Part shown: positions 1 to 7,484 of the stretch, in pieces
Layout: every line of letters starts with the position of its first letter
Numbering within the stretch: position 1 is the first letter of the stretch
DNA from: Trichococcus palustris
GTDB taxonomy: Bacteria; Bacillota; Bacilli; Lactobacillales; Aerococcaceae
Length of the DNA stretch: 64,000 bases
NCBI RefSeq assembly: GCF_900114465.1
Contig: NZ_FOTD01000001.1
Location: 62,001 to 126,000, forward strand
Reading direction: 5' to 3'
Program-made: the position numbers and the translations under genes
Notes under the pieces: generated by a model
What the model saw: the letters and a program-made list of their open reading frames with translations, nothing else
What the model was told of the DNA's origin: nothing
Databases searched by the model: none

Positions 1-1
1 C

Positions 2-487
2 AACACGAAAGAGAGCGCCGTTAGCCAGCCGGCGGAAGGGATAACGCTTTACGTGTCTTTGGATAATAAGGAGATTTCGTCCATCGTCAACGAATATCTG
101 AGCAATTCCAAGGACTATTCTGGGTACACGCTTGAAATAACCGACAGGGTTGCCTTACAGGGGAAGACGGGGATTTTGGGGCTATCGGTTCCGTTTGCCC
201 TGGTCGGAGATCCGTTCGTCACTACAGAAGGCAATCTGCAGCTGAAGGTTGACAGCATATCGCTGGGTGGGCTACCGTTGCCGAAGAAGGAATCCTTGCG
301 CATTTTGGCTGGGGCAATAGCTTTTCCCGATGCATTCAGTATTCAACCGGAAGAGGGGACGGTCGTCATTTTGCTCAATAAAATCCCGTTGCCGCGGGAA
401 ATGTCCGTTCGCCTGATAAATATTGATGAACAAACGAAAGAATATTCACTGGAAGTCACAATACCAGTAGAAAATTTGATAGAATAA
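2..487 (+). CDS. ypmS: YpmS-like DUF2140 protein, 5' end cut by window
   Basis: The reading frame is open from base 2 through the window edge to a TAA at 485-487, so the true start lies upstream. A GTG at 53 is inside the domain and is not a likely start. The visible 161 residues match the pattern of YpmS/DUF2140 proteins: an NKEISSIVNEYL segment, alternating beta-strands, an 'LPLPKE' turn, and a C-terminal stretch of hydrophobic strands. Members of this family usually carry one N-terminal membrane anchor and an extracytoplasmic domain; that anchor would be in the missing part. The function is unknown. The gene is followed 15 bases later by yozE, and the pair is common in Gram-positive bacteria. 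Confidence 0.75.
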   Translation, partial: NTKESAVSQPAEGITLYVSLDNKEISSIVNEYLSNSKDYSGYTLEITDRVALQGKTGILGLSVPFALVGDPFVTTEGNLQLKVDSISLGGLPLPKKESLRILAGAIAFPDAFSIQPEEGTVVILLNKIPLPREMSVRLINIDEQTKEYSLEVTIPVENLIE

Positions 488-502
488 GTAGAGGTGATGG
501 AT

Positions 503-727
503 ATGAGACAATCATTTTATCTTTTTATATTGACGTACAAGGACCCATATAAGAAAGATGCGCAAACGAAGTTCGCCAATCGAGTGGCGGAAGACTTAAG
601 TTTTCCTAAGCAATCCACCGATTACCATGAATTGGCGGACTATTTGGAATTGAGCGGAGAATATGTTTCCTATATGGCTGTCTTTGATGAATTGTTTGAA
701 GTATACAAAGATAGAAACACAATTTAA
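503..727 (+). CDS. yozE: YozE-family SAM-like small protein
   Basis: This is a 74-residue protein of the YozE family, which folds as a small helical, sterile-alpha-motif-like domain and has no known activity. Family signatures visible are the N-terminal SFYLFILTY, the central FPKQSTDYHELADYLE and the closing FDELFEVY. An upstream GTG at 494 and ATG at 497 are in frame. ATG 503 is preferred because GAGGTG at 491-496 sits six bases before it and because homologues begin with Met-X-X-Ser-Phe-Tyr. It lies between ypmS and deoD on the same strand with short spacers, so it is probably cotranscribed with them. Confidence 0.8.
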   Translation: MRQSFYLFILTYKDPYKKDAQTKFANRVAEDLSFPKQSTDYHELADYLELSGEYVSYMAVFDELFEVYKDRNTI

Positions 728-748
728 TGTGAAGAGGGGTAATGAGAA

Positions 749-1450
749 ATGAGCACACACATCGCAGCAAAACCCGGACAAATAGCAGAAACGGTCTTAT
801 TGCCGGGAGATCCATTGAGAGCAAAATATATTGCGCAAACCTATCTTGAGGATGTCGAGCAATATAATGAGGTCCGGAATATGTTCGGCTACACCGGTAC
901 GTATAAAGGGAAAAGGGTTTCTGTTCAAGGGACCGGGATGGGTCTGCCATCGATCATGATCTACGCGAACGAATTGATCACGGAATACAATGTGCAGAAC
1001 CTGATTCGTGTCGGCTCTGCAGGAGCCATCCAAAAAGATATCCATGTCCGTGACATCGTGATTGCGCAGGGAGCGACGACCGATTCCAGCGTAGTGAGAA
1101 ACACGTTCAACGGCCAAGTGAACTTTGCCCCGATAGCTGATTTCGGCTTGTTGTACAATGCTTACAACGTTGCCAAAGAACGGAAGCTGTCCGTGCATGT
1201 AGGGAACGTACTCTCTTCCGACCGTTTCTACAATGAAGAATTGGATAAACAAAAGCTTGCCGACTACGGTGTATTGGCCGTCGAAATGGAAGCAGCCGGG
1301 TTGTATCTGCTTGCGGCAAAATATAACCGGAAGGCATTGGCGTTGCTGACCATCAGCGATCATATCCTGACCGGCGAAGAAACAACAGCCGAAGAAAGAG
1401 AAACAACATTCGACGATATGATGTTGGTCGCTTTAGAATCTATCCTATAA
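749..1450 (+). CDS. deoD: purine nucleoside phosphorylase, DeoD type
   Basis: This 233-residue protein is the usual length for hexameric DeoD-type purine nucleoside phosphorylase (EC 2.4.2.1). The enzyme splits purine (deoxy)ribonucleosides with phosphate into free base and sugar 1-phosphate for cytosolic salvage. Visible motifs include GDPLRAK near the N terminus (phosphate site), RVGSAGA in the middle, VEMEAAGLY (ribose site) and a late TISDH containing the catalytic aspartate. GAAGAGGGG at 731-739 is a good ribosome site for ATG 749. It follows yozE by 21 bases and precedes a protease gene by 20 bases. Confidence 0.93.
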   Translation: MSTHIAAKPGQIAETVLLPGDPLRAKYIAQTYLEDVEQYNEVRNMFGYTGTYKGKRVSVQGTGMGLPSIMIYANELITEYNVQNLIRVGSAGAIQKDIHVRDIVIAQGATTDSSVVRNTFNGQVNFAPIADFGLLYNAYNVAKERKLSVHVGNVLSSDRFYNEELDKQKLADYGVLAVEMEAAGLYLLAAKYNRKALALLTISDHILTGEETTAEERETTFDDMMLVALESIL

Positions 1451-1470
1451 TAATCGAGGTGTAATCCTGA

Positions 1471-2955
1471 ATGGAAAATAATCAACCTGACAACAAGCAT
1501 AAAACCGCAAAGAAGCGGGGTGTAAAATTTTCAGTCTATATCTTGTCCTTACTCATCGTTGCGGGAGCAGCGGCTGGAGGGACGTACGCTTGGATCGGGA
1601 GGAGCGTTGCCTTACCGCCCACTGAAGAAATCATTCAAGGGACCAATACTTCAACGCTGGATTCGGCTGCCTCGGAACAGATCGGCGCAGTCTATCAAAC
1701 CTTGTTGAATAACTATGTCGAAGGCGTCGACAAAAAAGTGCTGATCGCAGGAGCTTTAAAAGGTATGGTCGAATCTGTCGGCGACCCTTACAGCCAATAC
1801 CTGAACACGGAAGCAAGCCAAAATTTGGATGAAAAAATCTCCGCCTCTTTCGAAGGCATCGGAGCAGAGATCATGTCGCTGGATGAAAAAATCGTCATCG
1901 TATCACCAATCAAAGGATCGCCTGCCGAAAAAGCGGGACTGTTGCCGAATGATGTGATCGTCAGTGCGGATGGACAAGCCCTCCAAGGGATGACGGCCCA
2001 GGAAGCGGTAAATGTGATCCGGGGAGAAAAAGGAACCGAAGTAGCCTTGGAGATATTGAGAGGCGATCAAACCATAAAGGTCACTATCGTAAGGGATACG
2101 ATACCGATCGAAACAGTGACCTATGAAATGGATAAAGCGCATCCGGAGATAGGCGTCGTCCACGTATCAAGTTTTTCAACACCGACATACGATGATATTG
2201 TCAGCGCGGTAAAAGATTTGCGTACACAAGGCGCAACCTCATTCGTCTTTGATTTCCGACAAAATCCAGGCGGTTTGCTGGATCAGGCATTGAAGATCAG
2301 CAACATGTTCCTTAAAGACGGGGATGTCATCATGCAGACCCAGGAAAAGGATGCGGAACCGAATAAAATCCTAGCAAGCAGTAAAGATTTCGGCGACTTT
2401 AAGATTACCGAACCGACCATCGTTCTCGTGGATGAGGGAAGCGCCAGCGCATCTGAAATCGTGGCGGGTGCTCTGCAGGAATCCGCTAAAATACCACTGG
2501 TCGGAACGACCACTTTCGGTAAAGGGACCGTCCAAACCGTGTATCCATTGAGTGAAAACAGCGAGTTAAAATTAACTGTCGCAAAATGGTTGACGCCGCA
2601 AGGGAATTGGATCCATAAGAAAGGGATCAAAGTAGACTACGAAGTAGCTCTGCCGGATTATGCCACTTTGACCATCATCGATTCTACCGCCACCTACCAA
2701 CAGGGCGACGTTTCGGAAAATGTGAAAAATGTCGAGAAAATGTTGACTGCTGTAGGTTATCCTGTCAATGCTGATGGGTATTACGATGAAACGACTACCA
2801 GCCAAGTATCCGCCTTCCAACAAGACAACAACCTTGAGGTAAGCGGGACAGTGACGGGCGACACTGCCGTGGCACTCGTAGAAAAATTGCGCACAATCAT
2901 AGCCGAAAATGATACACAATATGAAAAAGCGATAGAATTACTGACCGGAAAGTAA
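1471..2955 (+). CDS. ctpA: membrane-anchored S41 (C-terminal processing) protease
   Basis: The protein has 494 residues. A short basic cytosolic tail is followed by one membrane helix (about residues 19-42), then an extracellular PDZ domain (about 115-195), an S41 peptidase core and a C-terminal peptidoglycan-binding repeat domain (about 405-475). The catalytic pattern of the CtpB/Prc family is intact: Ser326 in EGSASASE and Lys351 in FGKGTVQ, with Gln355 four residues later. Such proteases trim exported or membrane proteins, and the peptidoglycan-binding domain suggests action near the cell wall. The specific substrate cannot be inferred. A terminator follows, so this closes the ypmS-yozE-deoD-ctp unit. 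It could equally be called a CtpB-type protease. Confidence 0.88.
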   Translation: MENNQPDNKHKTAKKRGVKFSVYILSLLIVAGAAAGGTYAWIGRSVALPPTEEIIQGTNTSTLDSAASEQIGAVYQTLLNNYVEGVDKKVLIAGALKGMVESVGDPYSQYLNTEASQNLDEKISASFEGIGAEIMSLDEKIVIVSPIKGSPAEKAGLLPNDVIVSADGQALQGMTAQEAVNVIRGEKGTEVALEILRGDQTIKVTIVRDTIPIETVTYEMDKAHPEIGVVHVSSFSTPTYDDIVSAVKDLRTQGATSFVFDFRQNPGGLLDQALKISNMFLKDGDVIMQTQEKDAEPNKILASSKDFGDFKITEPTIVLVDEGSASASEIVAGALQESAKIPLVGTTTFGKGTVQTVYPLSENSELKLTVAKWLTPQGNWIHKKGIKVDYEVALPDYATLTIIDSTATYQQGDVSENVKNVEKMLTAVGYPVNADGYYDETTTSQVSAFQQDNNLEVSGTVTGDTAVALVEKLRTIIAENDTQYEKAIELLTGK

Positions 2956-2964
2956 TAAGAAAGG

Positions 2965-3000
2965 AGGCTTGGGTCCCGTCAGGGTTCCAGGCCTGTTTTT
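2965..3000 (+). terminator. intrinsic terminator after ctp
   Basis: A GC-rich hairpin pairs 2965-2977 with 2982-2994 around a GTCA loop, with two wobbles and one mismatch. It is followed by G and five T residues. It would end the ypmS-to-ctp transcript. Confidence 0.7.
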
Positions 3001-3085
3001 CTGTGCAAAACCCGTTCAAGCGGGCAGAATCTGTTCGGCTTGTAATGGGATCTAGCTCTCTTGAGTTACTTTAGATTTTTTTTAT

Positions 3086-3115
3086 TTGTCTTTTGTGCTA
3101 AACTATGGGTATTAT
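3086..3115 (+). promoter_or_regulatory. possible promoter for signal peptidase pair
   Basis: TTGTCT (3086-3091) and TATTAT (3110-3115) are separated by 18 bases and lie about 38 bases ahead of the chosen lepB start at 3153. The -35 box is imperfect. The strong upstream terminator makes a promoter here necessary. Confidence 0.4.
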
Positions 3116-3152
3116 TTCCTTCTGTACATTACGATTGAAAAGGCAGGTACCG

Positions 3153-3701
3153 ATGAGAATCAATAAGAAAATGCAAGACAGCATCTGGGATTGGGTTAAA
3201 GCGATCATGCTCACTCTTTTGCTGGCAGTGATTATCCGTTTTTTTATTTTTATTCCGTTAAGAGTCGACGGCAGCTCAATGAGCCCGACGCTGCAGCAGA
3301 ATAATTACATTATCTATGAGAAGCTGACGCCGATCCGTCGCTTTGACATCATCATTTTCAATAATGATGCAGGAGAAACACTGATTAAACGGGTCATTGG
3401 TTTGCCCGGCGACAGATTGGAATATAAAGACGATCAATTGATCCTGAATGGTAAGCCTGTGGAGGAACCCTATCTGAAACAAGGGAACAATGAGCAACTG
3501 GAGACCTTTACTTCCGATTTCAACTTGCTGGACTTGACCGGGATGGATAGCGTGCCAGAAAACAGTTACTTCGTGATGGGCGACAACAGAAACCGCAGCA
3601 ACGACAGCCGTATGTTCGGGTTTGTTTCCCAAGAGGATATTGTAGGGAAAGCAAGTATGGTATACTATCCGTTAGACGAACTCCGGTTTATAGGCGAATA
3701 A
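3153..3701 (+). CDS. lepB: signal peptidase I (first of two)
   Basis: This is a type I signal peptidase (EC 3.4.21.89) of 182 residues. It is anchored by one N-terminal helix (about residues 15-35) with the catalytic domain outside. Visible family boxes are GSSMSPTL with nucleophile Ser42, RRFDIIIF, LIKRVIGLPGD with general base Lys79, and MGDNRNRSNDSR near the end. It cleaves signal peptides from Sec and Tat substrates. An upstream ATG at 3105 would add 16 residues, but ATG 3153 has a better placed AGGCAGG ribosome site and gives the normal N terminus. It stands 34 bases upstream of a second lepB, so the pair is a tandem duplication. Confidence 0.9.
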   Translation: MRINKKMQDSIWDWVKAIMLTLLLAVIIRFFIFIPLRVDGSSMSPTLQQNNYIIYEKLTPIRRFDIIIFNNDAGETLIKRVIGLPGDRLEYKDDQLILNGKPVEEPYLKQGNNEQLETFTSDFNLLDLTGMDSVPENSYFVMGDNRNRSNDSRMFGFVSQEDIVGKASMVYYPLDELRFIGE

Positions 3702-3735
3702 CGAAGTGCTATTTTACAAATGAAAGGGTGTCATT

Positions 3736-4416
3736 ATGTCAATTGACAAAACTGATTTGAATAACCACGATGCGGATTATTTCTCGCGCAATGAACGTTT
3801 TGGCGTGAAGTCCAATAAAAAAACAAAAAAAGGGTCCGGCAAGAATCCCGGATCTCCAGATGGATTTTGGAAAGAATTTGCGAATATCGCTATTTCGGTT
3901 GCGGTAGCATTCGTGCTATTCATCGTCATCAGAACGTACCTTTTTTACCCTTTTCAAGTAGTCGGAGAATCCATGGTTCCGACCTTGGAAACCGGTGACC
4001 GGCTTATCCTCAATAGACTGGCGAAAGTCGACCGCTTTGATATCGTTGTCTTTCCCGCTCCGGATGGATCCGGGGAAGAATATGTAAAGAGAATCATTGG
4101 GTTGCCAGGCGATGAAATCACCTATTTCCAGGACACGCTTTATATAAACGGTAAAAAAGTCGACGAACACTATTTGGAACCGTTGAAGGCGGCGGCGAAT
4201 GGAAAAGTATTGACGCCGGACTTCACCTTATTCAGCTTAGATTCCACAAAGGTTTCTACCGTTCCGAAAGATACTTATTTTGTTTTAGGCGATAACCGAT
4301 CGGTCTCTAAAGACAGCCGTGTCTTCGGCTTTATCCCAGCCGCGCAGGTCGAGGGGACTGCCGATTTAAGGATATGGCCTATTGCTAAAATCGGGCTGAT
4401 GGATGGCAACAAATAA
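3736..4416 (+). CDS. lepB: signal peptidase I (second of two)
   Basis: This second type I signal peptidase has 226 residues. It differs from its neighbour by a polar, lysine-rich cytosolic N-terminal tail of about 45 residues before the single membrane helix (about 48-70). Catalytic Ser79 lies in GESMVPTL and Lys118 in YVKRIIGLPGD. The closing box LGDNRSVSKDSR is present, so the enzyme should be active. AAAGGG about ten bases upstream supports ATG 3736. It is probably cotranscribed with the first lepB and ends at a terminator. Divergent N termini and moderate sequence similarity suggest an old duplication, perhaps with different substrate preferences (inference). Confidence 0.9.
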   Translation: MSIDKTDLNNHDADYFSRNERFGVKSNKKTKKGSGKNPGSPDGFWKEFANIAISVAVAFVLFIVIRTYLFYPFQVVGESMVPTLETGDRLILNRLAKVDRFDIVVFPAPDGSGEEYVKRIIGLPGDEITYFQDTLYINGKKVDEHYLEPLKAAANGKVLTPDFTLFSLDSTKVSTVPKDTYFVLGDNRSVSKDSRVFGFIPAAQVEGTADLRIWPIAKIGLMDGNK

Positions 4417-4427
4417 AAAAACAACGG

Positions 4428-4458
4428 AAACACAAGTGTTTTTGCACTTGTGTTTTAT
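4428..4458 (+). terminator. intrinsic terminator after lepB pair
   Basis: A perfect 11-bp stem (4428-4438 with 4445-4455) around a six-base loop ends in a short T run. It lies directly behind the second signal peptidase gene. Confidence 0.7.
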
Positions 4459-4502
4459 CATGAATATGGACCAATCATATTAAAAGAAGAGAGAGTGGTA
4501 TT

Positions 4503-5384
4503 ATGCTGATACAATGGTTTCCAGGCCACATGGCAAAAGCAAGACGTGAAGCGATAGAAAAATTGAAATTGGTGGACTTGGTGATCGAGTTGTTGGATGC
4601 CCGTTTACCTGAATCGAGCCGCAATCCATTGATCGATCAAATCATCGGCAACAAACCAAGATTGATCGTACTGAACAAAGCGGATTTAGCCGACAAAGAC
4701 AAAACGGAAGAATGGTTGGAGTACTATAATCAAGATGAAAAAGAACAGCGCGCCATCGCGATTTCAACATTGAATCCCAAAGATATGCAAACGTTGAAGA
4801 AAGAAGTGAAGGCAATCATGGCGCCTAAAATGAAAAAACTGACGGATAAAGGCGTGAAGCCGCGTGCCATCCGCTTGATGATTTTAGGGATACCGAACGT
4901 AGGCAAATCAACCCTGATCAACAAACTTTTGACTAAAAATCGGGCTGTAACCGGAAATCGGCCGGGTGTCACAAAAGGCCAACAATGGCTTAAAATCGGC
5001 AATGACTTTGAATTATTGGATACTCCCGGCATTTTATGGCCGAAATTCGAAGATCAGGTGATCGGCAAAAAACTTGCTCTGACAGGGGCCATCAAAGACA
5101 CGCTTTTCCATAAAGATGAAGTCGCCCTGTTTGCATTGGCTTATTTCCTTAAGTACTACCCCGGGAAGTTGCAAGAATATTATAAAATTGATGAAAAAAC
5201 ATTTGCGGAAAACACTCCGGAATTCCTGATGGGGCTGACTACCAAATTCGGTTTTGGTGAAGACTACGGAAGAGCAAGCGAAAAAATCATGTTCGATATT
5301 CGGAACGGCAAACTCGGCCCGTATACATTGGATTCGGTGGAGAAGAGCGAGGATGACGCTGAGAAAACGGAGTCTGCGCAATGA
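4503..5384 (+). CDS. rbgA: ribosome biogenesis GTPase RbgA (YlqF)
   Basis: This 293-residue protein is a circularly permuted GTPase. The G4 motif NKAD (about residues 58-61) comes before the P-loop GIPNVGKS (about 129-136) and the G3 motif DTPG. The N-terminal WFPGHMAKARR is typical of RbgA/YlqF. The family acts in late assembly of the 50S subunit and is usually essential in Firmicutes. The C terminus has a helical domain for rRNA contact and a charged acidic tail. Its stop overlaps the rnhB start by four bases (ATGA), so the two genes are translationally coupled. The rbgA-rnhB pairing is conserved in Bacillus. Confidence 0.94.
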   Translation: MLIQWFPGHMAKARREAIEKLKLVDLVIELLDARLPESSRNPLIDQIIGNKPRLIVLNKADLADKDKTEEWLEYYNQDEKEQRAIAISTLNPKDMQTLKKEVKAIMAPKMKKLTDKGVKPRAIRLMILGIPNVGKSTLINKLLTKNRAVTGNRPGVTKGQQWLKIGNDFELLDTPGILWPKFEDQVIGKKLALTGAIKDTLFHKDEVALFALAYFLKYYPGKLQEYYKIDEKTFAENTPEFLMGLTTKFGFGEDYGRASEKIMFDIRNGKLGPYTLDSVEKSEDDAEKTESAQ

Positions 5385-6172
5385 GCAAGCTTCCGACCAT
5401 CGCAGAAATGAAGGAACTGCTGAAGCATATCCAAACGTTGGACGATCCGCGTTGGCCGGACATTCAGGCGGATGCAAGGAAAGGTGTCCAAAGCGCCATT
5501 CAATCCTGGCATAAAAACTACCAAAAAGAGCTTGCATTGAGAGAACATCAAGAAAAAATGCTCGTTTTCGAGAATGCCTTGCGGGCGAAAGGGAGACGGT
5601 TCATCGCCGGCATCGATGAAGTGGGCAGGGGCCCGCTTGCGGGCCCGGTTGTGGCTGCAGCAGTCATTCTGCCGGATGAAATGCCCTATTTGCCGATCAA
5701 CGATTCGAAACAATTGTCCGCCAAAAAAAGAGAACATCTTTTTCAGGAAATCATGGCCATCGCTGATGTGGGCATCGGCGTCATTTCGCAGGAAGTGGTC
5801 GACCAAGTGAACATCTATGAAGCCACCAAGTTGGCGATGATGCAAGCCATTGCCAATTTATCGATAGAACCGGACAGCCTCTTGATTGATGCCATGAAGC
5901 TGCCGCTGCCGGTAGAGCAGCAAGCAATCATAAAAGGGGATGCCCTCTCCTATTCAATCGCTGCGGCAAGCATCATTGCCAAAGTGTACCGGGACAGACT
6001 GATGACGGAGTATGCAAATGAATATCCCGGATATGGCTTTGAGAATAATGCGGGCTACGGTACAAAAGAGCATCTTCTGGGCTTGGAAAAATACGGCGTC
6101 ACTGCGATCCACAGAAAGACATTCGAACCAATAAAAAGCATGGTGCGGAATGAAAAAGATAAGAAATGCTGA
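5381..6172 (+). CDS. rnhB: ribonuclease HII
   Basis: RNase HII (EC 3.1.26.4) removes ribonucleotides and RNA primers from RNA-DNA hybrids. The 263-residue protein has a helical N-terminal extension of about 65 residues, as in other Firmicutes, then the catalytic domain. The first acidic pair, Asp79-Glu80, lies in GIDEVGRGPLAGPVV. Further metal ligands are the Asp in LLIDAMKLP and the following acidic residue in the YRDR region. A GYGTKEHL motif marks the C-terminal substrate loop. It overlaps rbgA by four bases and is followed at once by a long inverted repeat. Confidence 0.94.
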   Translation: MSKLPTIAEMKELLKHIQTLDDPRWPDIQADARKGVQSAIQSWHKNYQKELALREHQEKMLVFENALRAKGRRFIAGIDEVGRGPLAGPVVAAAVILPDEMPYLPINDSKQLSAKKREHLFQEIMAIADVGIGVISQEVVDQVNIYEATKLAMMQAIANLSIEPDSLLIDAMKLPLPVEQQAIIKGDALSYSIAAASIIAKVYRDRLMTEYANEYPGYGFENNAGYGTKEHLLGLEKYGVTAIHRKTFEPIKSMVRNEKDKKC

Positions 6173-6276
6173 ACGGGTTCGTTCAGCCCTGAAAGAAATT
6201 TAGGAAATCTGGCCCTGAATGAGCATCGCAGAGCGCAATGGGTCAGATTTATCTAATTTCCGAAGGGCTAACCCGT
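6173..6276 (+). repeat. long imperfect inverted repeat after rnhB
   Basis: Directly after the rnhB stop codon, the arm 6173-6215 can pair with 6240-6276. Blocks of 7, 6, about 6 and about 12 pairs are separated by a five-base bulge and small mismatches, with a loop of about 24 bases. There is no T run after it, so it is not a standard terminator. It may be a processed transcript end, a structured RNA or the remains of a small interspersed repeat. The rest of the rnhB-dprA spacer (to 6410) shows no credible gene. Confidence 0.6.
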
Positions 6277-6411
6277 GAAGCTGGACAACTCGTTAGCACA
6301 TGGAACATTTTACTAACCTGTGAAACACCTACGGTGATGCATTTCTGCACTCGAAAAAATTTATTGTTTCCTACAAGATTAAAAAAAGCAAAAATATATA
6401 AACGCAAATCG

Positions 6412-6460
6412 CTCCTTTCGGACTATCTATAACAATAGATGAATCGAAGGGAGTTTTTTT
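6412..6460 (+). promoter_or_regulatory. terminator-like hairpin covering the dprA ribosome site
   Basis: The 9-base arm 6412-6420 pairs with 6445-6453 with one wobble. An inner perfect 6-bp stem (6425-6430 with 6435-6440) closes on an AACA loop. Seven T residues follow at 6454-6460, and the dprA ATG begins at 6461. The 3' arm contains the GAAGGGAG ribosome site. The structure could both terminate transcription and hide the ribosome site. Confidence 0.55.
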
Positions 6461-7369
6461 ATGCATGACGAAATGATCGAAACACAAATCAGGGATAAAA
6501 TAGTCTACTATGCCATGCTGGGTGTCTGTCCGCCCATGTTGTTAGGCCATATGTATACGTCGTGGAGACAAAATATAAATATGCCGCTTGCAGCAATCAT
6601 TTGGAGCTATCCCCCGACAGCATCCTTCAAAAATAAGAATGTCTTATTGGATAAAATAAAGGATGCTGCGATGAAAAATCCATGGGACCAAACGTTTCAG
6701 CGTTATGATGAAAAGGGTATCCAAGCCCTTATGGTGATGGATGAGGAATACCCGATCGGCTGGCTGAATAGTTATATGCCGCCGATTGTGCTTTTTTATA
6801 AGGGGGATATCAAGCTGCTCGCTAAAAACAGCATCAGTGTCGTAGGCAGCCGATATCCGTCCCTTTATGGCGAAGAAGCCATCAGACGCCTCCTGCCGCC
6901 GATTGTAGCAGAAGACGTCGTGACGGTCAGCGGTTTGGCGAAAGGCATCGATCGGGCGGTGCACATGCAGACGATCGCCAATAGAGGGAAGACAATCGGC
7001 ATCATCGGAACCGGACTGGACATTTATTACCCGAACGAAAATGTCCTGTTGCAGCAGGAGATGATGCGGGAGCATTTGGTCATGACGGAGTATCCGCTGG
7101 GGTCACGGCCGGAGAAATACCACTTCCCGATGAGGAATCGCTTGATTGCCAGCCTTTCCCAAGCGACTTTGGTCATAGAAGCAAAAGAAAAGAGCGGCAG
7201 CTTGATTACCGCAAATGTGGCCCTTCAAGAGAACAGGGAAGTTTTTGCCGTTCCCGGCAACATCACTAACCCTTTGAGCGTCGGCACAAATCAATTGATC
7301 AAGGCCGGGGCCGGCTGTGTTTTGGAGGCGGCGGATATCCTTTCAGACATGCGGCATCTTTGGAAATAG
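6461..7369 (+). CDS. dprA: DNA-processing protein DprA (Smf)
   Basis: DprA loads RecA on incoming single-stranded DNA during natural transformation. This 302-residue protein has an N-terminal helical region and a Rossmann-like core with the family motifs SVVGSRYPS, VSGLAKGIDRAVH, GTGLDIYYP and FPMRNRLIASLS. SGSLITA and PGN then lie toward the C terminus. Those residues form the DNA-binding pocket in known structures. No C-terminal winged helix is obvious, as in many cocci. GAAGGGAG precedes ATG 6461, but it is inside a terminator-like hairpin, so expression is probably controlled after transcription starts. It sits upstream of topA as in Bacillus. Confidence 0.93.
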   Translation: MHDEMIETQIRDKIVYYAMLGVCPPMLLGHMYTSWRQNINMPLAAIIWSYPPTASFKNKNVLLDKIKDAAMKNPWDQTFQRYDEKGIQALMVMDEEYPIGWLNSYMPPIVLFYKGDIKLLAKNSISVVGSRYPSLYGEEAIRRLLPPIVAEDVVTVSGLAKGIDRAVHMQTIANRGKTIGIIGTGLDIYYPNENVLLQQEMMREHLVMTEYPLGSRPEKYHFPMRNRLIASLSQATLVIEAKEKSGSLITANVALQENREVFAVPGNITNPLSVGTNQLIKAGAGCVLEAADILSDMRHLWK

Positions 7370-7392
7370 CGCGATAGGTAATCAGGTTCCAT

Positions 7393-7422
7393 TTGACAAA
7401 CCCATAGTTTATGGCATAAGAT
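7393..7422 (+). promoter_or_regulatory. promoter of topA
   Basis: A consensus -35 TTGACA (7393-7398) and -10 TAAGAT (7417-7422) are spaced by 18 bases, about 60 bases upstream of the TTG start of topA. Confidence 0.7.
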
Positions 7423-7484
7423 GATTAACGAATTTGAAACATAGTATATACATACAAAAACATTTCGTTGAGAGGGGCATTTCT

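Noticed and set aside
6238-6432. 64-codon open frame on the + strand between rnhB and dprA
   Set aside because: It overlaps the right arm of the long inverted repeat and the dprA leader hairpin, has no ribosome site, and its translation resembles no known protein.
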